From: Bufo bufo
Taxonomy: Eukaryota; Chordata; Amphibia; Anura; Bufonidae
Length of the DNA stretch: 64,000 bases
NCBI RefSeq assembly: GCF_905171765.1
Contig: NC_053390.1
Span: 164,340,166 to 164,404,165, forward strand
Direction of reading: 5' to 3'
Shown here: in pieces, positions 10,621-21,710 of the stretch
Position numbering within the stretch: position 1 is the first letter of the stretch
Layout: each line of letters starts with the position of its first letter
Made by a program: the position numbers and the translations under genes
The notes under the pieces: generated by a model
What the model was told of the DNA's origin: nothing
Seen by the model: the letters and a program-made list of their open reading frames with translations, nothing else
The model's database searches: none

Positions 10621-11389
10621 TGAGTGTAATTAGGGGGCGGGCCTTTCCTGCGCGGCCGAGCTCCCTTCTTCCACGGTTCCTGTAGCAGCTATGTGGTCTG
10701 CCTCCATTGGAGGTACGCCACTGCTTTCAGACAATCTATTTGTTAGAGTTGTGTGCCTGACCTAATATATATTGTACTGGACTCTAATGAATTGCAATCC
10801 TGCAGATATGTCATCAATATTAAAGCCCGGACAACCCCTTTAAACTAACATTTAATGGTGGCACACCCTTTTTAATGAAAATTGTCTTCCAAAAAATCAG
10901 TTTATCAGAGTTTTATACATGACCTCACATAGATTGTATTGGACTTTGTCTAATTGCAACTTCTTTTTTCTATAAAAATTAGGAAAATCATTTTGTCATC
11001 AAAATTGTTGAAAATGGTCTTCTTGTCTGCAAAAAATGAAATTAAAATTGTCTGCAGTGTCTTCCACTTTTTCCAAAAAGAGCAAAAAAAACACATCCCT
11101 GCCTTGCACTCTTAAGTGGTGGAGAATGTGACCTCCTCATAAGAAATGTCACTGCAGCAGGATGCATGCTGCCATGCACATATGGAGCTGCTCTTATGGC
11201 CAGGGACAGTATCAGGATCTTTTGTGCAGCAGTGGTGATGCTGCACCACAGCAAAGAGTACAGATGCTATTGACACCTCCACACTTGTGCTAGTTTAATT
11301 CTCACACCAGGTGCTTATCCACCTTCTCTACGTCCTTCTCACTAATAGTATTGTGGCTTGCAGAATGTGCTGACCATGTCAAGGAGAGA
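10621..11389. other. unclassified; one T2-type terminus at 10824-10844
   Basis: The sequence 'cccggacaaccccttta' at about 10825-10843 is the right terminus of a T2-type MITE like that at 4800, but no left partner was found. The rest is AT-rich without recognisable genes. Confidence 0.4.
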
Positions 11390-11840
11390 GTCTGCGAATT
11401 GCAGCCATTCTTATATGGCTAAGAAGGCCCTCCTGGACTTTCAGCGATACAACGGTCTGCCTTGATCAGTGATGTTCCAACTCAATGGAGTTCCACCTTA
11501 CATATGTTGGAGTGTGTGTACGAACAGAGTAGAACCATCAATGATTACATAAAGCACAAGACCACCATAGCAGGGAGCATGTGACAGCTCATTGGAGACA
11601 AATCCTACTCAGCTCCTTCGAAGAGACCACGAGACAACAGTGCCATCAACTCTGTCATTCCCCCCATAATCATATTGGAGAAAACACTCATACTGATGCA
11701 ACAAGGGATGGTAGAAGAAGAACAGCTAAAAGAACAGAGGAACAGCTCAAATTTATTTGTACCCAAATTAAATCTTCCAACCAGTTTGTTTGGACCCGAA
11801 ATGAATTTCAACAAATTTGCTCATTTGTACTATGAACACC
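11390..11840 (+). pseudogene. hAT-family transposase fragment
   Basis: Between about 11472 and 11582 the plus strand reads DVPTQWSSTLHMLECVYEQS followed by an INDY motif. This matches the DVPTRWNST..ML.R..EQ signature of hAT (ZBED-like) transposases, which cut and paste elements with 8-bp duplications. Another frame downstream (about 11645-11740) reads SVIPPIIILEKTLILM, fitting the following helical insertion region. The reading frames are broken by a TGA at about 11582, and the N-terminal zinc finger, catalytic residues and dimerisation region are absent. It is a small, old remnant. Confidence 0.6.
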
Positions 11841-12017
11841 TTCAGAGGCAATTTTTGCTTTGGTTACATTTTAATCATTATGGGCAAAAAATCATTTGGT
11901 CTTTAAAGGGATTGTCTCACTTCAGCAAATGGCATTTATTATGTAGAGAAAGTTAATACAGGGCAATGTATTGTGATTGCTTACTTTGCTGGCTTAAGTC
12001 ATTTTTCTATCACATTA

Positions 12018-13255
12018 TACACTCATTGTCCTCCAAAAAGTCGCCACCAAAAAAAAAAAGGTCACACACTCTAATATTTCATTGGACCGCCTTTAGCTTT
12101 GATTACGGCACGCATTCGCTGTGGCATTGTTTCGATAAGCTTCTGCAATGTCACAAGATTTATTTCCATCCAGTGTTGCATTAATTTTTCACCAAGATCT
12201 TGCATTGATGATGGTAGAGTCTGACTGCTGCACAAAGCCTTCTCCAGCACATCCCAAAGATTCTCAATGGGGTTAAGGTCTGGACTCTGTGGTGGCCAAT
12301 CCATGTGTGTAAATGATGTCTCATGCTCCCTGAACCACTCTTTTACAATTTGAGGCTGATGAATCCTGGCATTGAACTCTTGGAATATGTTTGTGCCATC
12401 AGGGAAGAAGAAATCCATTGATCGAACATTCAGTATGTTCAGGTAGTCAGCTGACCTCATTCTTGGAGCACATACTGTTGCTGATCCTAGACCTGACCAA
12501 CTACAGCAACCCCAGGTCATAGCACTGCCCCCACAGGCTTGTACAGTAGGCACTAGGCATGATGGGTGCATGACTTCATCTGCCTCTCTTCTTACCCTGA
12601 TGCACCCATCACTCTGGAACTGGGTAAATCTGGACTCATCAGACCACATCACCTTCTTCCATTGCTCCAGAGTCCAATCTTTATGCTCCCTAGCAAATTG
12701 AAGCCTTTTTTTCTGGTTTGCCTCACTAATTAGTGGTTTTCTTACGGCTACACAGCTGTTCAGTCCCAATCCCTTGAGTTCCCTTCGCATTGGGTGTGTG
12801 GAAATGGTCTTACTTTCACTATTAAACATAGCCCTGAGTTCTACTGTTGTTTTTCTTCGATTTGATTTCACCAAACGTTTAAGTGATCGCCGATCACGAT
12901 CATTCAGGATTTTTTCCCACCACATTTCTTCCTCGAATACGATGGGTCCCCACTATCCTTCCAGTTTTTAATAATGCGTTGGACAGTTCTTAACCCAATT
13001 TTAGTAGTTTCTGCAATCTCCTTAGATGTTTTTGTCTGCTTGATGCATGCAGAGTAACATCTTTTCCACGACCACGAGATGTGTCTTTCGACATGGTTGT
13101 TTAAGAAATGAGAAGCAACTCATTGCACCAGTTGGGGTTAAATAACTTATTGCCAGCTGAAAGATAATCGCCCATGCAGTAATTATCCCATAGGAGGCTC
13201 ATAACTATTTGCTTAGTTTAATCCAGGTGGCGACTTTTTTTTTGGACAGGCAGTA
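12018..13255 (-). mobile_element. Tc1/mariner transposon, DD36E type, nested
   Basis: The ends carry inverted 'gtcc.ccaaaaagtcgccacc' (left, from about 12028) and 'ggtggcgactttttttttgg' (right, ending about 13250). Both are flanked by TA. The T2-type MITE sequence is continuous across the insertion (cacattata...tactgcttgtttcc). The single gene runs on the minus strand. Confidence 0.88.
12071..13094 (-). pseudogene. Tc1-family transposase (DD36E) with lost catalytic Asp
   Basis: The start ATG at 13094-13092 opens MSKDTSRGRGKDV, and the span of 341 codons to the stop at 12073-12071 equals the usual Tc1 length. The first ~55 codons are in a different frame from the 284-residue main frame that begins at 12925, so at least one frameshift separates the DNA-binding region from the core. 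The first catalytic Asp is seen in WSDESRF and the Glu in [11 protein letters not shown]. Where the second Asp is expected (QDNA.IH), the sequence reads QEFNARIH, so the Asp is replaced by Phe. Spacing to the Glu is 36 residues. The enzyme would be dead even without the frameshift. Confidence 0.9.
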
Positions 13256-13560
13256 TATACTGCTTGTTTCCATGGTTACGACCACCCTGCAGTCCATCAG
13301 TGGTTGCACACTATAGGAAAAAGCGCCGGCCTCTCTGGTGGCCAGGGAACCACACATAGGCTGGTGCTTTTTCATATAGTGTGTAAGCACAGTCATCACT
13401 GATGGATTGCAGGGTGGTCATAACCATGGAAACGAGCAGTGTATAATGTGATGGAAAAATGAATCCAAGCAGCAAAGGAAACAATATGAATAATAACAAT
13501 GCATTGGTAACTTTCTCTACATAATAAATGCTATTTGCTGAAGTGAGACAACCCCTTTAA

Positions 13561-13685
13561 AGGAAACTTGACATCTCGTATATGCAATTTTAACTGCCCG
13601 CTGTACCTTATCCATGCTCTTATGGGGCTCTGGAAGCAGTTCTCATTGAGGTAGTCTAACTAGTAAATGCACTGAAAATGCAGTT
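13561..13685. other. spacer between two TTAA elements
   Basis: It begins 'aggaaacttgacatctcg' directly after the MITE. Nothing was recognised. Confidence 0.3.
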
Positions 13686-14079
13686 TTAACCCCTTCCGGA
13701 CCTCCAGCGTACATGTGGCTGCCATAACCGCCAGGTTTCTGCTGTTTTACACAGCAGAGGCCCAGGGGTAATGTCTGAAATTGGCGGTAACGCTGATCAC
13801 GGACATTTAACCCCTCAAATGCCATGGTCAAATGTAACCATGTCATCTGAAAGCGCTAAACTTGGAAATCGTGCACCTCCAGGCCCAGGAAATTGAATAA
13901 AAAGTGATCAAAAAGTTGTTCACACTCCAAAATGGTATCAATAAAAACGAAAGATCATCCCACAAAAAAAGGAGCTTTCGCATAGCTCCGTAAACATAAC
14001 TATAAAAAAAATTATGTGGGCTAGGGAGTGAAAGATGAAAAAATAAAAATGGAAAATGGCCAGGGGCTCAAGGAGTTAA
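13686..14079. mobile_element. TTAA-flanked non-autonomous element
   Basis: The left end TTAACCCCTTCCGG and the right end, complement of TTAACTCCTTGAGCCC, are imperfect inverted termini next to TTAA. They resemble the ends of the piggyBac copy at 20196. There is no coding frame. Confidence 0.5.
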
Positions 14080-14386
14080 TCTTTTTCCCGCCGTATGGAA
14101 ATGAGTCTGTTCAAATTAAGAAGGCAGGCATTTTACAACGCCGGGTCAAGGTTTTCCCCCTGCCTTCTGCAGTTTGATTGACAAAGCTTGCGTGGGATCT
14201 AATGAGACGCGGGGATGATGTTCCCTACCTGAGAGAACATGAATCAAGTTGCAGAAGGTGGGGCAGGAAAGGAAACCTTGAGGAAAAAGTAAAAAAAAGA
14301 CCAATTAAAAAAATTATTCTTAAAATATAATTAGCAATTAATTTGCAATGATAAAAAAAAAAAGTTGCCCAAGGTGTTCATAACCT
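14080..14386. other. no recognisable feature
   Basis: Low-complexity A-rich stretches occur near 14290-14365. No gene or repeat end was identified. Confidence 0.3.
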
Positions 14387-15045
14387 TTAAAGAGGACCTT
14401 TCACCTGAAAATGCAAGTTAAACTAAAGATATACCCTTACTTGCCGGCCCCCGGTGGTGCTTATTCAGTTCTTCATTTTGCACTCAGTGCCCCCGTTTGT
14501 CCGCGGTGCCCCCCGCAATATTTCCCACCTTCTATGCTAATGAGCCATTCGGCTCAACTGGGCGGGCCTGCAAAAGTTCTCCCGGGCATGTCTTTCTTCT
14601 ACCTGGCATGGAGCACATCCAATCAGGGCGCTCCGCTCTTAGCCAGGGAGAAGAAGCTCCAGTTCTCGCGAGATTCGCGAGAACTGGAGCAATTTCATCC
14701 ATCCTGAACCGGCACCATCTTGGATTCCCGCGGCGAGCATTGGAGCAGCATCGGAGGCGGAGCTAGAACTGGAGCTTCTTCTCCCTGGCTAAGAGCGGAG
14801 CGTGCTGATTGGATGTGCTCCATGCCAGGGAGAAGAAAGACACGCCCGGGAAAACTTTTGCAGGCCCGCCCATTTAAGCCGAATGGCTCATTAGCATAGA
14901 AGGCGGGAAATATTGCGGGGGGGCACCGCGGACAAACGGGGGCACTGAGTGCAAAATGAAGAACTGAATAAGCACCACCGGGGGCCGGCAAGTAAGGGTA
15001 TATCTTTAGTTTAACTTGCATTTTCAGGTGAAAGGTCCTCTTTAA
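14387..15045. mobile_element. T2/Kolobok-type MITE with near-perfect palindrome
   Basis: It is bounded by TTAA (14387-14390 and 15042-15045) with termini AGAGGACCTTTCACCTGAAA and their complement. The two arms of roughly 300 bp are so alike that both strands encode the same meaningless peptide start (MQVKLKIYPYLPAPGG). The arms meet near 14690-14770. The termini match the MITE at 47196, so the two belong to one family. Confidence 0.92.
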
Positions 15046-15570
15046 AAAGATACTTGTTTATTCTATTAAATACATAACTTTTCTAGACAAACTGTTACGT
15101 TGATATAGGTTGAACATGAAGGATTTGTGCTGGAGCAGCTACATGTCTGTTTATTATGCACAGCTTGGATACTGGCACAAATATATTTGGCATTTTGTGC
15201 TGTTAACAAAGCCTAGCAAGGCCAGTATGAATAATATGCATGAATCATGCTACAGCCTTTCCAAGAATGGCCAAATAGCAGGTTCATTCCAGGACAGTAC
15301 AGTTACATAACATATTGTATCAGGAGTCAGGACCCCGTTTCCTAGAAAAGCTTAGATAGGAGTGGTGTTGTGTTAGACAGTCCAACTCTTGTATAAAACA
15401 ACTGTTTTACAGTTTCCCAATATTCTGTATTATACATAGCTTTTATGGCCACATTATAACCCTCAATATGATTTTACTTTTGTATAGAAAACAAACTGCA
15501 TTTTAAATACAAATTGGCAACAACAAAAAAGAAAATCAGCAAGAAAAAAAGAAAATTGGTTTTAAACACT
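15046..15570. other. no recognisable feature
   Basis: AT-rich DNA. Short frames here have no family signature. Confidence 0.3.
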
Positions 15571-15572
15571 GA

Positions 15573-15934
15573 GGGGCACATTTATTAAGACCAGCGTTTT
15601 AGACGCTGGTCTTAATAATCCCTATACTTGACTGTGAATCCGCCGGAGGTATAAAGAGGTGCCAGCCTCTCCATGACTTCAGCGGATCCTCTGGCACTTC
15701 AAAATATAAGACAGCTTCCTAGCTGTCTTACATTTAAACCATTTCCACCCTAAAACAGGCGTAGAAAATGGTACATGAGACGGGACTCTCGGCCCGTCCT
15801 CTTCCCCGTCCACTTTTTTATATCTGGCACAATCAGGGAGAAGTCGCAGACTGCGGCGTAAAGGACCTTTGCGCCACAATCTGCGCCCAAAATATGCATA
15901 ATCTAGGCGTGTTTCTGTTTGATAAATGACCCCC
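15573..15934. repeat. foldback MITE with GGGGCACATTTATTAAG end
   Basis: The left end GGGGCACATTTATTAAG and the right end GATAAATGACCCCC are imperfect inverted repeats. A small hairpin 'accagcgttttagacgctggt' lies just inside the left end. It is non-coding. Confidence 0.6.
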
Positions 15935-15982
15935 AAGTGCGAAACTATCTTAGATATATCACCAGCTTCTCTATATGCAAAA

Positions 15983-17550
15983 TACACTGCTCAAAAAAAT
16001 AAAGGGAACACAAAAATAACACATCCTAGATCTGAATTAATTAAATATTCTTCTGAAATACTTTGTTCTTTACATAGTTGAATGTGCTGACAACAAAATC
16101 ACACAAAAATTAAAAATGGAAATCAAATTTTTCAACCCATAGAGGTCTGGATTTGGAGTCACACTCAAAATTAAAGTGGAAAAACACACTACAGGCTGAT
16201 CCAACTTTGATGTAATGTCCTTAAAACAAGTCAAAATGAGGCTCAGTAGTGTGTGTCGCCTCCACTTGCCTGTATGACCTCCCTACAACGCCTGTGCATG
16301 CTCCTGATGAGGTGGCGGACGGTCTCCTGAGGGATCTCCTCCCAGACCTGGACTAAAGCATCTGCCAACTCCTGGACAGTCTGTGGTGCAACGTGACGTT
16401 GGTGGATAGAGCGAGACATGATGTCCCAGATGTGCTCAATTGGATTCAGGTCTGGGGAGCAGGCGGGCCAGTCCATAGCATCAATGCCTTCGTCTTGCAG
16501 GAACTGCTGACACACTTCAGCCACATGAGGTCTAGCATTGTCTTGCATTAGGAGGAACCCAGGGCCAACCGCACCAGCATATGGTCTCACAAGGGGTCTG
16601 AGGATCTCATCTCGGTACCTAATGGCAGTCAGGCTACCTCTGGCGAGCACATGGAGGGCTGTGCGGCCCTCCAAAGAAATGCCACCCCACACCATTACTG
16701 ACCCAATGCCAAACCGGTCATGCTGGAGGATGTTGCAGGCAGCAGAACGTTCTCCACGGCGTCTCCAGACTCTGTCACGTCTGTCACATGTGCTCAGTGT
16801 GAACCTGCTTTCATCTGTGAAGAGCACAGGGCACCAGTGGCGAATTTGCCAATCTTGGTGTTCTCTGGCAAATGCCAAACGTCCTGCACGGTGTTGGGCT
16901 GTAAGCACAACCCCCACCTGTGGACGTCGGGCCCTCATATCACCCTCATGGAGTCTGTTTCTGACCGTTTGAGCAGACACATGCACATTTGTGGCCTGCT
17001 GGAGGTCATTTTGCAGGGCTCTGGCAGTGCTCCTCCTGTTCCTCCTTGCACAAAGGCGGAGGTAGCGGTCCTGCTGCTGGGTTGTTGCCCTCCTACGGCC
17101 TCCTGATGTACTGGCCTGTCTCCTGGTAGCGCCTCCATGCTCTGGACACTACGCTGACAGACACAAACCTTCTTGCCACAGCTCGCATTGATGTGCCATC
17201 CTGGATAAGCTGCTCTACCTGAGCCACTTGTGTGGGTTGTAGACTCCGTCTCATGCTACCACTAGAGTGAAAGCACCGCCAGCATTCAAAAGTGACCAAA
17301 ACATCAGCCAGGAAGCATAGGAACTGAGAAGTGGTCTGTGATCACCACCTGCAGAACCACTTCTTTATTGGGGGTGTCTTGCTAATTGCCTCTAATTTCC
17401 ACCTGTTGTCTATCCCATTTGCACAACAGCATGTGAAATTGATTGTTACTCAGTGTTGCTTCCTAAGTGGACAGTTTGATTTCACAGAAGTGTGATTGAC
17501 TTGGAGTTACATTGTGTTGTTTAAGTGTTCCCTTTATTTTTTTGAGTGTA
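15983..17550 (-). mobile_element. Tc1/mariner transposon, DD34E family, copy 1
   Basis: The left end is TA plus CACTGCTCAAAAAAATAAAG. The right end is the complement, with a 3-base loss (gagtgta for gagcagtgta). Two further copies lie at 26242-27827 and 38812-40401. Between ends and gene are matching untranslated parts such as 'cctagatctgaattaattaa'. The gene runs on the minus strand. Confidence 0.95.
16243..17299 (-). pseudogene. Tc1-family transposase (DD34E), copy 1, frameshifted
   Basis: The C-terminal 247 codons (16243-16986) are open and carry all three catalytic residues: [17 protein letters not shown] and NPIEHIWD, with 34 residues between the second Asp and the Glu. The upstream part (17093-17299, [21 protein letters not shown]...) holds the first helix-turn-helix ([17 protein letters not shown]). 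It is out of frame with the core because 11 bases are missing near 17100-17106, where copies 2 and 3 have an extra 'ctccacgtctc'-type segment. The loss lies between CTCCT micro-repeats. A 3-base in-frame loss occurs near 17165. The core is well preserved but no complete protein can be made. Confidence 0.93.
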
Positions 17551-18059
17551 CATTCTAGTCCAAAGACAGACATCAGCTGTGCTTTAGAAAAGTGAAATAG
17601 CACCTACTAGATATCACATAAAGGAATACATTAAAGGAGCAGTACCATTAAAAAACATTTTAATCACATATTAACAGTCTATGTGTAAATATTCAGTATT
17701 TTTATTTTATTTTTTACAAAAAATGGGTGGATCTTCTGAATATAATTTTTAAAGTCCCTCCTTGTATGCTGCTTCCTGTCTTGGCTTGTCTTCCTCTTTG
17801 ATTGGACTTTTGTCACGGCAAACAGCCTCAGAGCAACTTCTGTCTTACATGCATGCAACCTCTAATAGCAACCTTTGTACTGAAATATCTGCCAGTCGCA
17901 GCGTATAGCAGTTCAGGGTTTGCATCTTCCACTTCTTCCTCGCTATGAATGGGAGTCCAAGTTATGCAAGGGTTTTTTAACCAGTATACAATATACTTTG
18001 AGCTGCAGCCATAACAGTTCCCCACTAACTGGGCTAAAGTAAATTTCTTGATCTCGCAT
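17551..18059. other. unclassified; possible T2-type end at 17632
   Basis: The sequence 'attaaaggagcagtacc' near 17631 resembles a TTAAAGRR terminus but has no partner. The rest shows no gene. Confidence 0.3.
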
Positions 18060-18560
18060 GGGTGTAGCCCAAACTTGGCAAATCCACTGTGGGAAGGAAG
18101 TCACCTTCTGACCAGTAATCTGCAGGAGTTTATGTCTACCTTCTGCTGTGTCTTTGAGGAACCTGGTTGTACTACATCTGTCGCTTTTTCCCTCCTGCGA
18201 CTTCACCCTGGTAAACTCACAGTCGGCCAATATGCCATGCAGGGCTGCACTCTGGCCTCGGAACTGGCATGGAACAACAAAGCTCTAGGGAGGGTCTGTC
18301 TGGACCAATTAAAGATGATTTGGTGGGTTGTGATGTACCAACCACACTAGACAACTTATATTGGTACCCATGTTGCTTTCCAATTTTGGGAGTGTGCCAA
18401 GGAGTTTGTATGTGAGAGAAGAGCTCCCAGATTGGTACTGAAACCTATGCAGGTGGACCGTGTCAGGCTGTCTGAAGAAGAACGTCTGCACAAACACATT
18501 AACAACCTGTGCATGTACTGCAGAGCCTAGGCTCTGGAGTCTTCCATCCATACCTGTCCT
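18060..18560 (+). pseudogene. Sushi-like Ty3/gypsy gag remnant
   Basis: Gag would form the retrotransposon particle. In the frame 18048-18350 the capsid signature VGQYAMQGCTLASELAWNN is clear; it matches the 'VGQYA..F..LA.EL.WN' block of Sushi-ichi type gypsy elements, the group from which mammalian PEG10 and RTL genes derive. A frame change leads to ERRAPRLVLKPMQVDRVRLS and the start of the zinc knuckle, LCMYC, near 18506-18520. The knuckle then breaks off at a 23-bp hairpin. Several stops and frameshifts make it non-functional. Confidence 0.8.
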
Positions 18561-18588
18561 CTCAAGATGGAAGACTCCAGAGCCTAGG
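18526..18588. repeat. perfect 23-bp inverted repeat with 17-base loop
   Basis: CCTAGGCTCTGGAGTCTTCC at 18526 continues for 23 bases to 18548. It is exactly complementary to 18566-18588. It lies immediately after the truncated CMYC zinc knuckle at the gag/pol junction of the gypsy remnant. The perfect arms contrast with the decayed sequence around them. Confidence 0.9.
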
Positions 18589-20085
18589 ATCTGTAGGAGA
18601 GATGACCCTGGGTGAAGATAAGCTCTCTCCTAAACTGACTCTGCAGGGGTTGCATCTGATCTATGCTTGTTTCAGTGATGTCTTCAACAAGGAGGAGACT
18701 ATATAAGAAGAACGGGTCTCTCTGGCCTTGTATCGACTATCGTGGGCAAAATTGCATTTCAGAAAAAATAAATATCATATAGTACTTTGTTGCCTGAACT
18801 CTTCAATAGTCTCTGTAGAGCCAGAAACTTTGCTAAGCTGTATCTTAGAGAAGCGTAAATGTGATCTGAATAAGAGAGGGTGACAAGCGGAAGACCACAT
18901 TTAATGCTTGCGATAGTCACTACGAGTACCTAATCATACTCTTCGGACTATGTAATGCTACAGCAATTTTTCAGGAATTTGTAAATAACATCTTCCGGGA
19001 CCGACTGTATGCCTGTATAGTGGTCTACCTAGATGACATCATAGTCTTCTCACTTGATTTGATCACTCACCGAAAACATTTCTGGATTGTATTCCAATGC
19101 CTGTGACAGAACAGACTGCACTTCAAATTGCATCTTTGAGAAATCTCGCTGCCTTTCTGGGCTACTTTATATCAGACTGTGGCTTGTGGAGATGGATCCC
19201 AAGAAGCTGACCGCTTTTTTTGAATTGGTCTCGCCCTACTGGTCTGCGTGCTATTCAATGGTTTCTGAGATTTGCTAATTACTACAGACTGTTTATTGCA
19301 CATTTTTTCACCATGACTGCTCCAATTTCTGCCCTTACCCATTAAGTAGCAAATGCCAAAGAACGGTCTTTTGAAGCTGAGTCTGCCTTCCAGTCTCTTA
19401 AACAGGCCTTTGCTTCTTCATCTATTCTTTGTCACCCAGATATTGCCAAACAGTTCATCCTGGAGGTGGATGCATCCTTCGTGGGTTCAGGAGCCATAAT
19501 GTTAAAATGAAAGTATTCCATTGGGGACCATGAGCTGTCCATCAATTTGGCTCTTGAGGAGTGACATCATCTGTTCAAGGGGGCCTATCATCCAGTCATC
19601 CTTTTCACTGACCAAAAAAATCTAACTTCTCTTCAGTCTGCTCAAAGACTCAACCCTGGCCAGGCCCTATGGTCTTTGCCTGCTTTCATTTTATTTTGAA
19701 TTTACCCCCTGCAGATGAGAATACCAAGGTGGCTCTGTCCCATTCTTTTGATCCTGCTGACCAGGTGTAGGAGCCCCAGCTTATTATTGAGTCTGTCTGT
19801 ATTTTATCTGTTGCTCCTGTCGATGTCAACGATTTTCCACCTATTAAAACATTTGTTCCTCCAGCAAAAAGATGGCAAGTACTAGTCTAGAGTCATGGCT
19901 CCAAAATTGTCGGTCATGCTAGCCTCAATAAAACGTCTGACCTCATAACGTAATACTATTGGTGGTCCACTGCTCCAAGAGCATCCAAGAGTTTGTTTCT
20001 GCCTGCACTACTTGTACCCAAAACAAGACCCCAAAGCAGAGACTTGCAAGATTCCTTGTGGCAGGTGCAGCACTATGAAGTGCCT
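18589..20085 (+). pseudogene. Sushi-like Ty3/gypsy pol remnant (RT, RNase H, integrase start)
   Basis: Pieces of a gypsy polymerase follow in order on the plus strand. They are DVFNKEE near 18678, LWPCIDYRG near 18721, HYEYLI..FGLCNA near 18920 and the catalytic YLDD at 19026-19037. RNase H starts as EVDASFVGSGA near 19465, and the integrase N-terminus reads GHASLNKTSDLI..YYWW near 19912. The integrase catalytic core is missing. Stops and frameshifts are frequent, so the pieces sit in different frames. The protease is not recognisable. The region ends near 20085, short of a piggyBac insertion, and no LTR was identified. Confidence 0.85.
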
Positions 20086-20191
20086 TTTGCGCTGTGGCAT
20101 TAGAAGAATTTTGGTATCTCTGACTTTTAGTCTAACCAGACTGTCTATTACTCTGTAATTCCTCTAGTGCCATTCTATGGAAGCAGTAGGT
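20086..20191. other. spacer between gypsy remnant and piggyBac
   Basis: About 100 bases, unclassified. They could be the far side of the BEL LTR that piggyBac entered, or more gypsy sequence. The sequence alone does not settle this. Confidence 0.3.
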
Positions 20192-20619
20192 TTAACCACC
20201 TCAGCTCCCCTAGCTTAAACTCCCTTAATGACCAGACCACTTTTTACAATTCTGCACTACACTACTTTCACGGTTTATTGCGCGGTCATACAACACACCA
20301 CCCAAATGAATTTTACCTCCTTTTCTTCTCACTAATAGAGCTTTCATTTGGTGGTATTTCATTGCTGCTGACATTTTTACTTTTTTTTGTTATTAATCGA
20401 AATTGACCAAAATTTTTGGAAAAAAAAGAAATTTTTCACTTTCTGTTGTAAAATTTTTCAAATAAAACAACATTTCTATATACATTTTTCTCTAAATTTA
20501 TTGTATTACATGTCTTTGATTAAAAAAATGCAATAAGTGTATATTTATTGGTTTGCGCAAAAGTTATAGCGTTTACAAACTATGGTACAAAAATGTGAAT
20601 TTCCGCATTTTGAAGCAGC

Positions 20620-21710
20620 TCTGACTTTCTGAGCACCTGTCATGTTTCCTGAGGTTCTACAATGCCCAGACAGTAGAAACACCCCACAAATGACCTCATT
20701 TCGGAAAGTAGACACCCTAAGGTATTCGCTGATGGGCATAGTGAGTTCATGGAAGTTTTTATTTTTTGTCACAAGTTAGCGGAAAATGATTTTTTTTTTC
20801 TTACAAAGTCTCATATTCCACTAACTTGTGACAAAAAATAAAATTTTACATGAACTCACCATACCCCTCACGGAATACCTTGGGGTGTCTTCTTTCCAAA
20901 ATGGGGTCACTTGTGGGGTATTTATACTGCCCTTGAATTTTAGGGGCCCTAAAGCGTGAGAAGAAGTCTGGAATCCAAATGCGTAAAAAATTCCCTGTGA
21001 AATCGTAAAGATACTCTTTGAAATTTGGGCCCCTTTGCGCACCTAGGCTGCAAAAAAGTGTCACGCATGTGGTATCGCCGTACTCAGAAGTAGGGCAATG
21101 TGTTTTGTAATGTATTTTTACATATACCCATACTGGGTGAGAGAAATATCTCTGTAAACGACAACTTTTCCCATTTTATTATACAAAGTTGTCATTTTAC
21201 AGAGATATTTCTCTCACCCAGCATGGGTATATGTAAAAAGACACCGCAAAACACATTGCCCAACTTCTCCTGAGTACAGCGATACCACATGTGTGACACT
21301 TTTTTGCAGCCTAGGTGCGCAAAGGGGCCCAAATTTCAATGAGTATCTTTTAGGAGGGCATTTTTAGACATTTGGATTCCAGACTTCTTCTCACGCTTTA
21401 GGGCCCCTAAAATGCCATGGCAGTATAAATACCCCACATGTGACCCCATTTTGGAAAGAAGACACCTCAAGGTATTCCGTGAGGGGCATGGCGAATTCAT
21501 AGAAGATTATTTTTTTTTGCACAAGTTAGCGGAGATTGATTTATTTATTTTTTTTTTCTCACAAAGTCTCCCTTTCCGCTAACTTGGGGCAAAAAGTTCA
21601 ATCTTTCATGGACTCAATATGCCCCTCAGCGAATACCTTGGGGTGTCTTCTTTCCAAAATGGGGTAATTTGTGGGGTGTTTGTACTGCCCTGGCATTTGA
21701 GGGTCTCCGC
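20620..21710. repeat. alternating foldback region within piggyBac
   Basis: One module (pieces 'aagtagacaccctaaggtatt', 'gtattcgctgatgggcat' and 'cacaagttagcgga') occurs four times in alternating orientation: forward near 20690-20790, reverse near 20805-20920, forward near 21430-21540, reverse near 21580-21680. The middle two frame a longer palindrome centred near 21170 (arms with 'agatatttctctcacccag' and its complement, and 'gcctaggtgcgcaaaggggcc'). Confidence 0.85.

Larger units (their letters stand above)
11903..13560. mobile_element. T2/Kolobok-type MITE, split by a Tc1 element
   Basis: TTAA at 11903-11906 is followed by AGGGATTGTCTCACTTCAGC. The right end is its complement (GCTGAAGTGAGACAACCCCT) plus TTAA at 13557-13560. 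The inner right part is itself inverted (ccatggttacgaccaccctg near 13270 and cagggtggtcataaccatgg near 13411). A DD36E Tc1 element occupies 12018-13255. Confidence 0.85.

Noticed and set aside
14411..15021. The same ~100-codon peptide on both strands
   Set aside because: It is the signature of a near-perfect palindromic MITE, not of duplicated genes.
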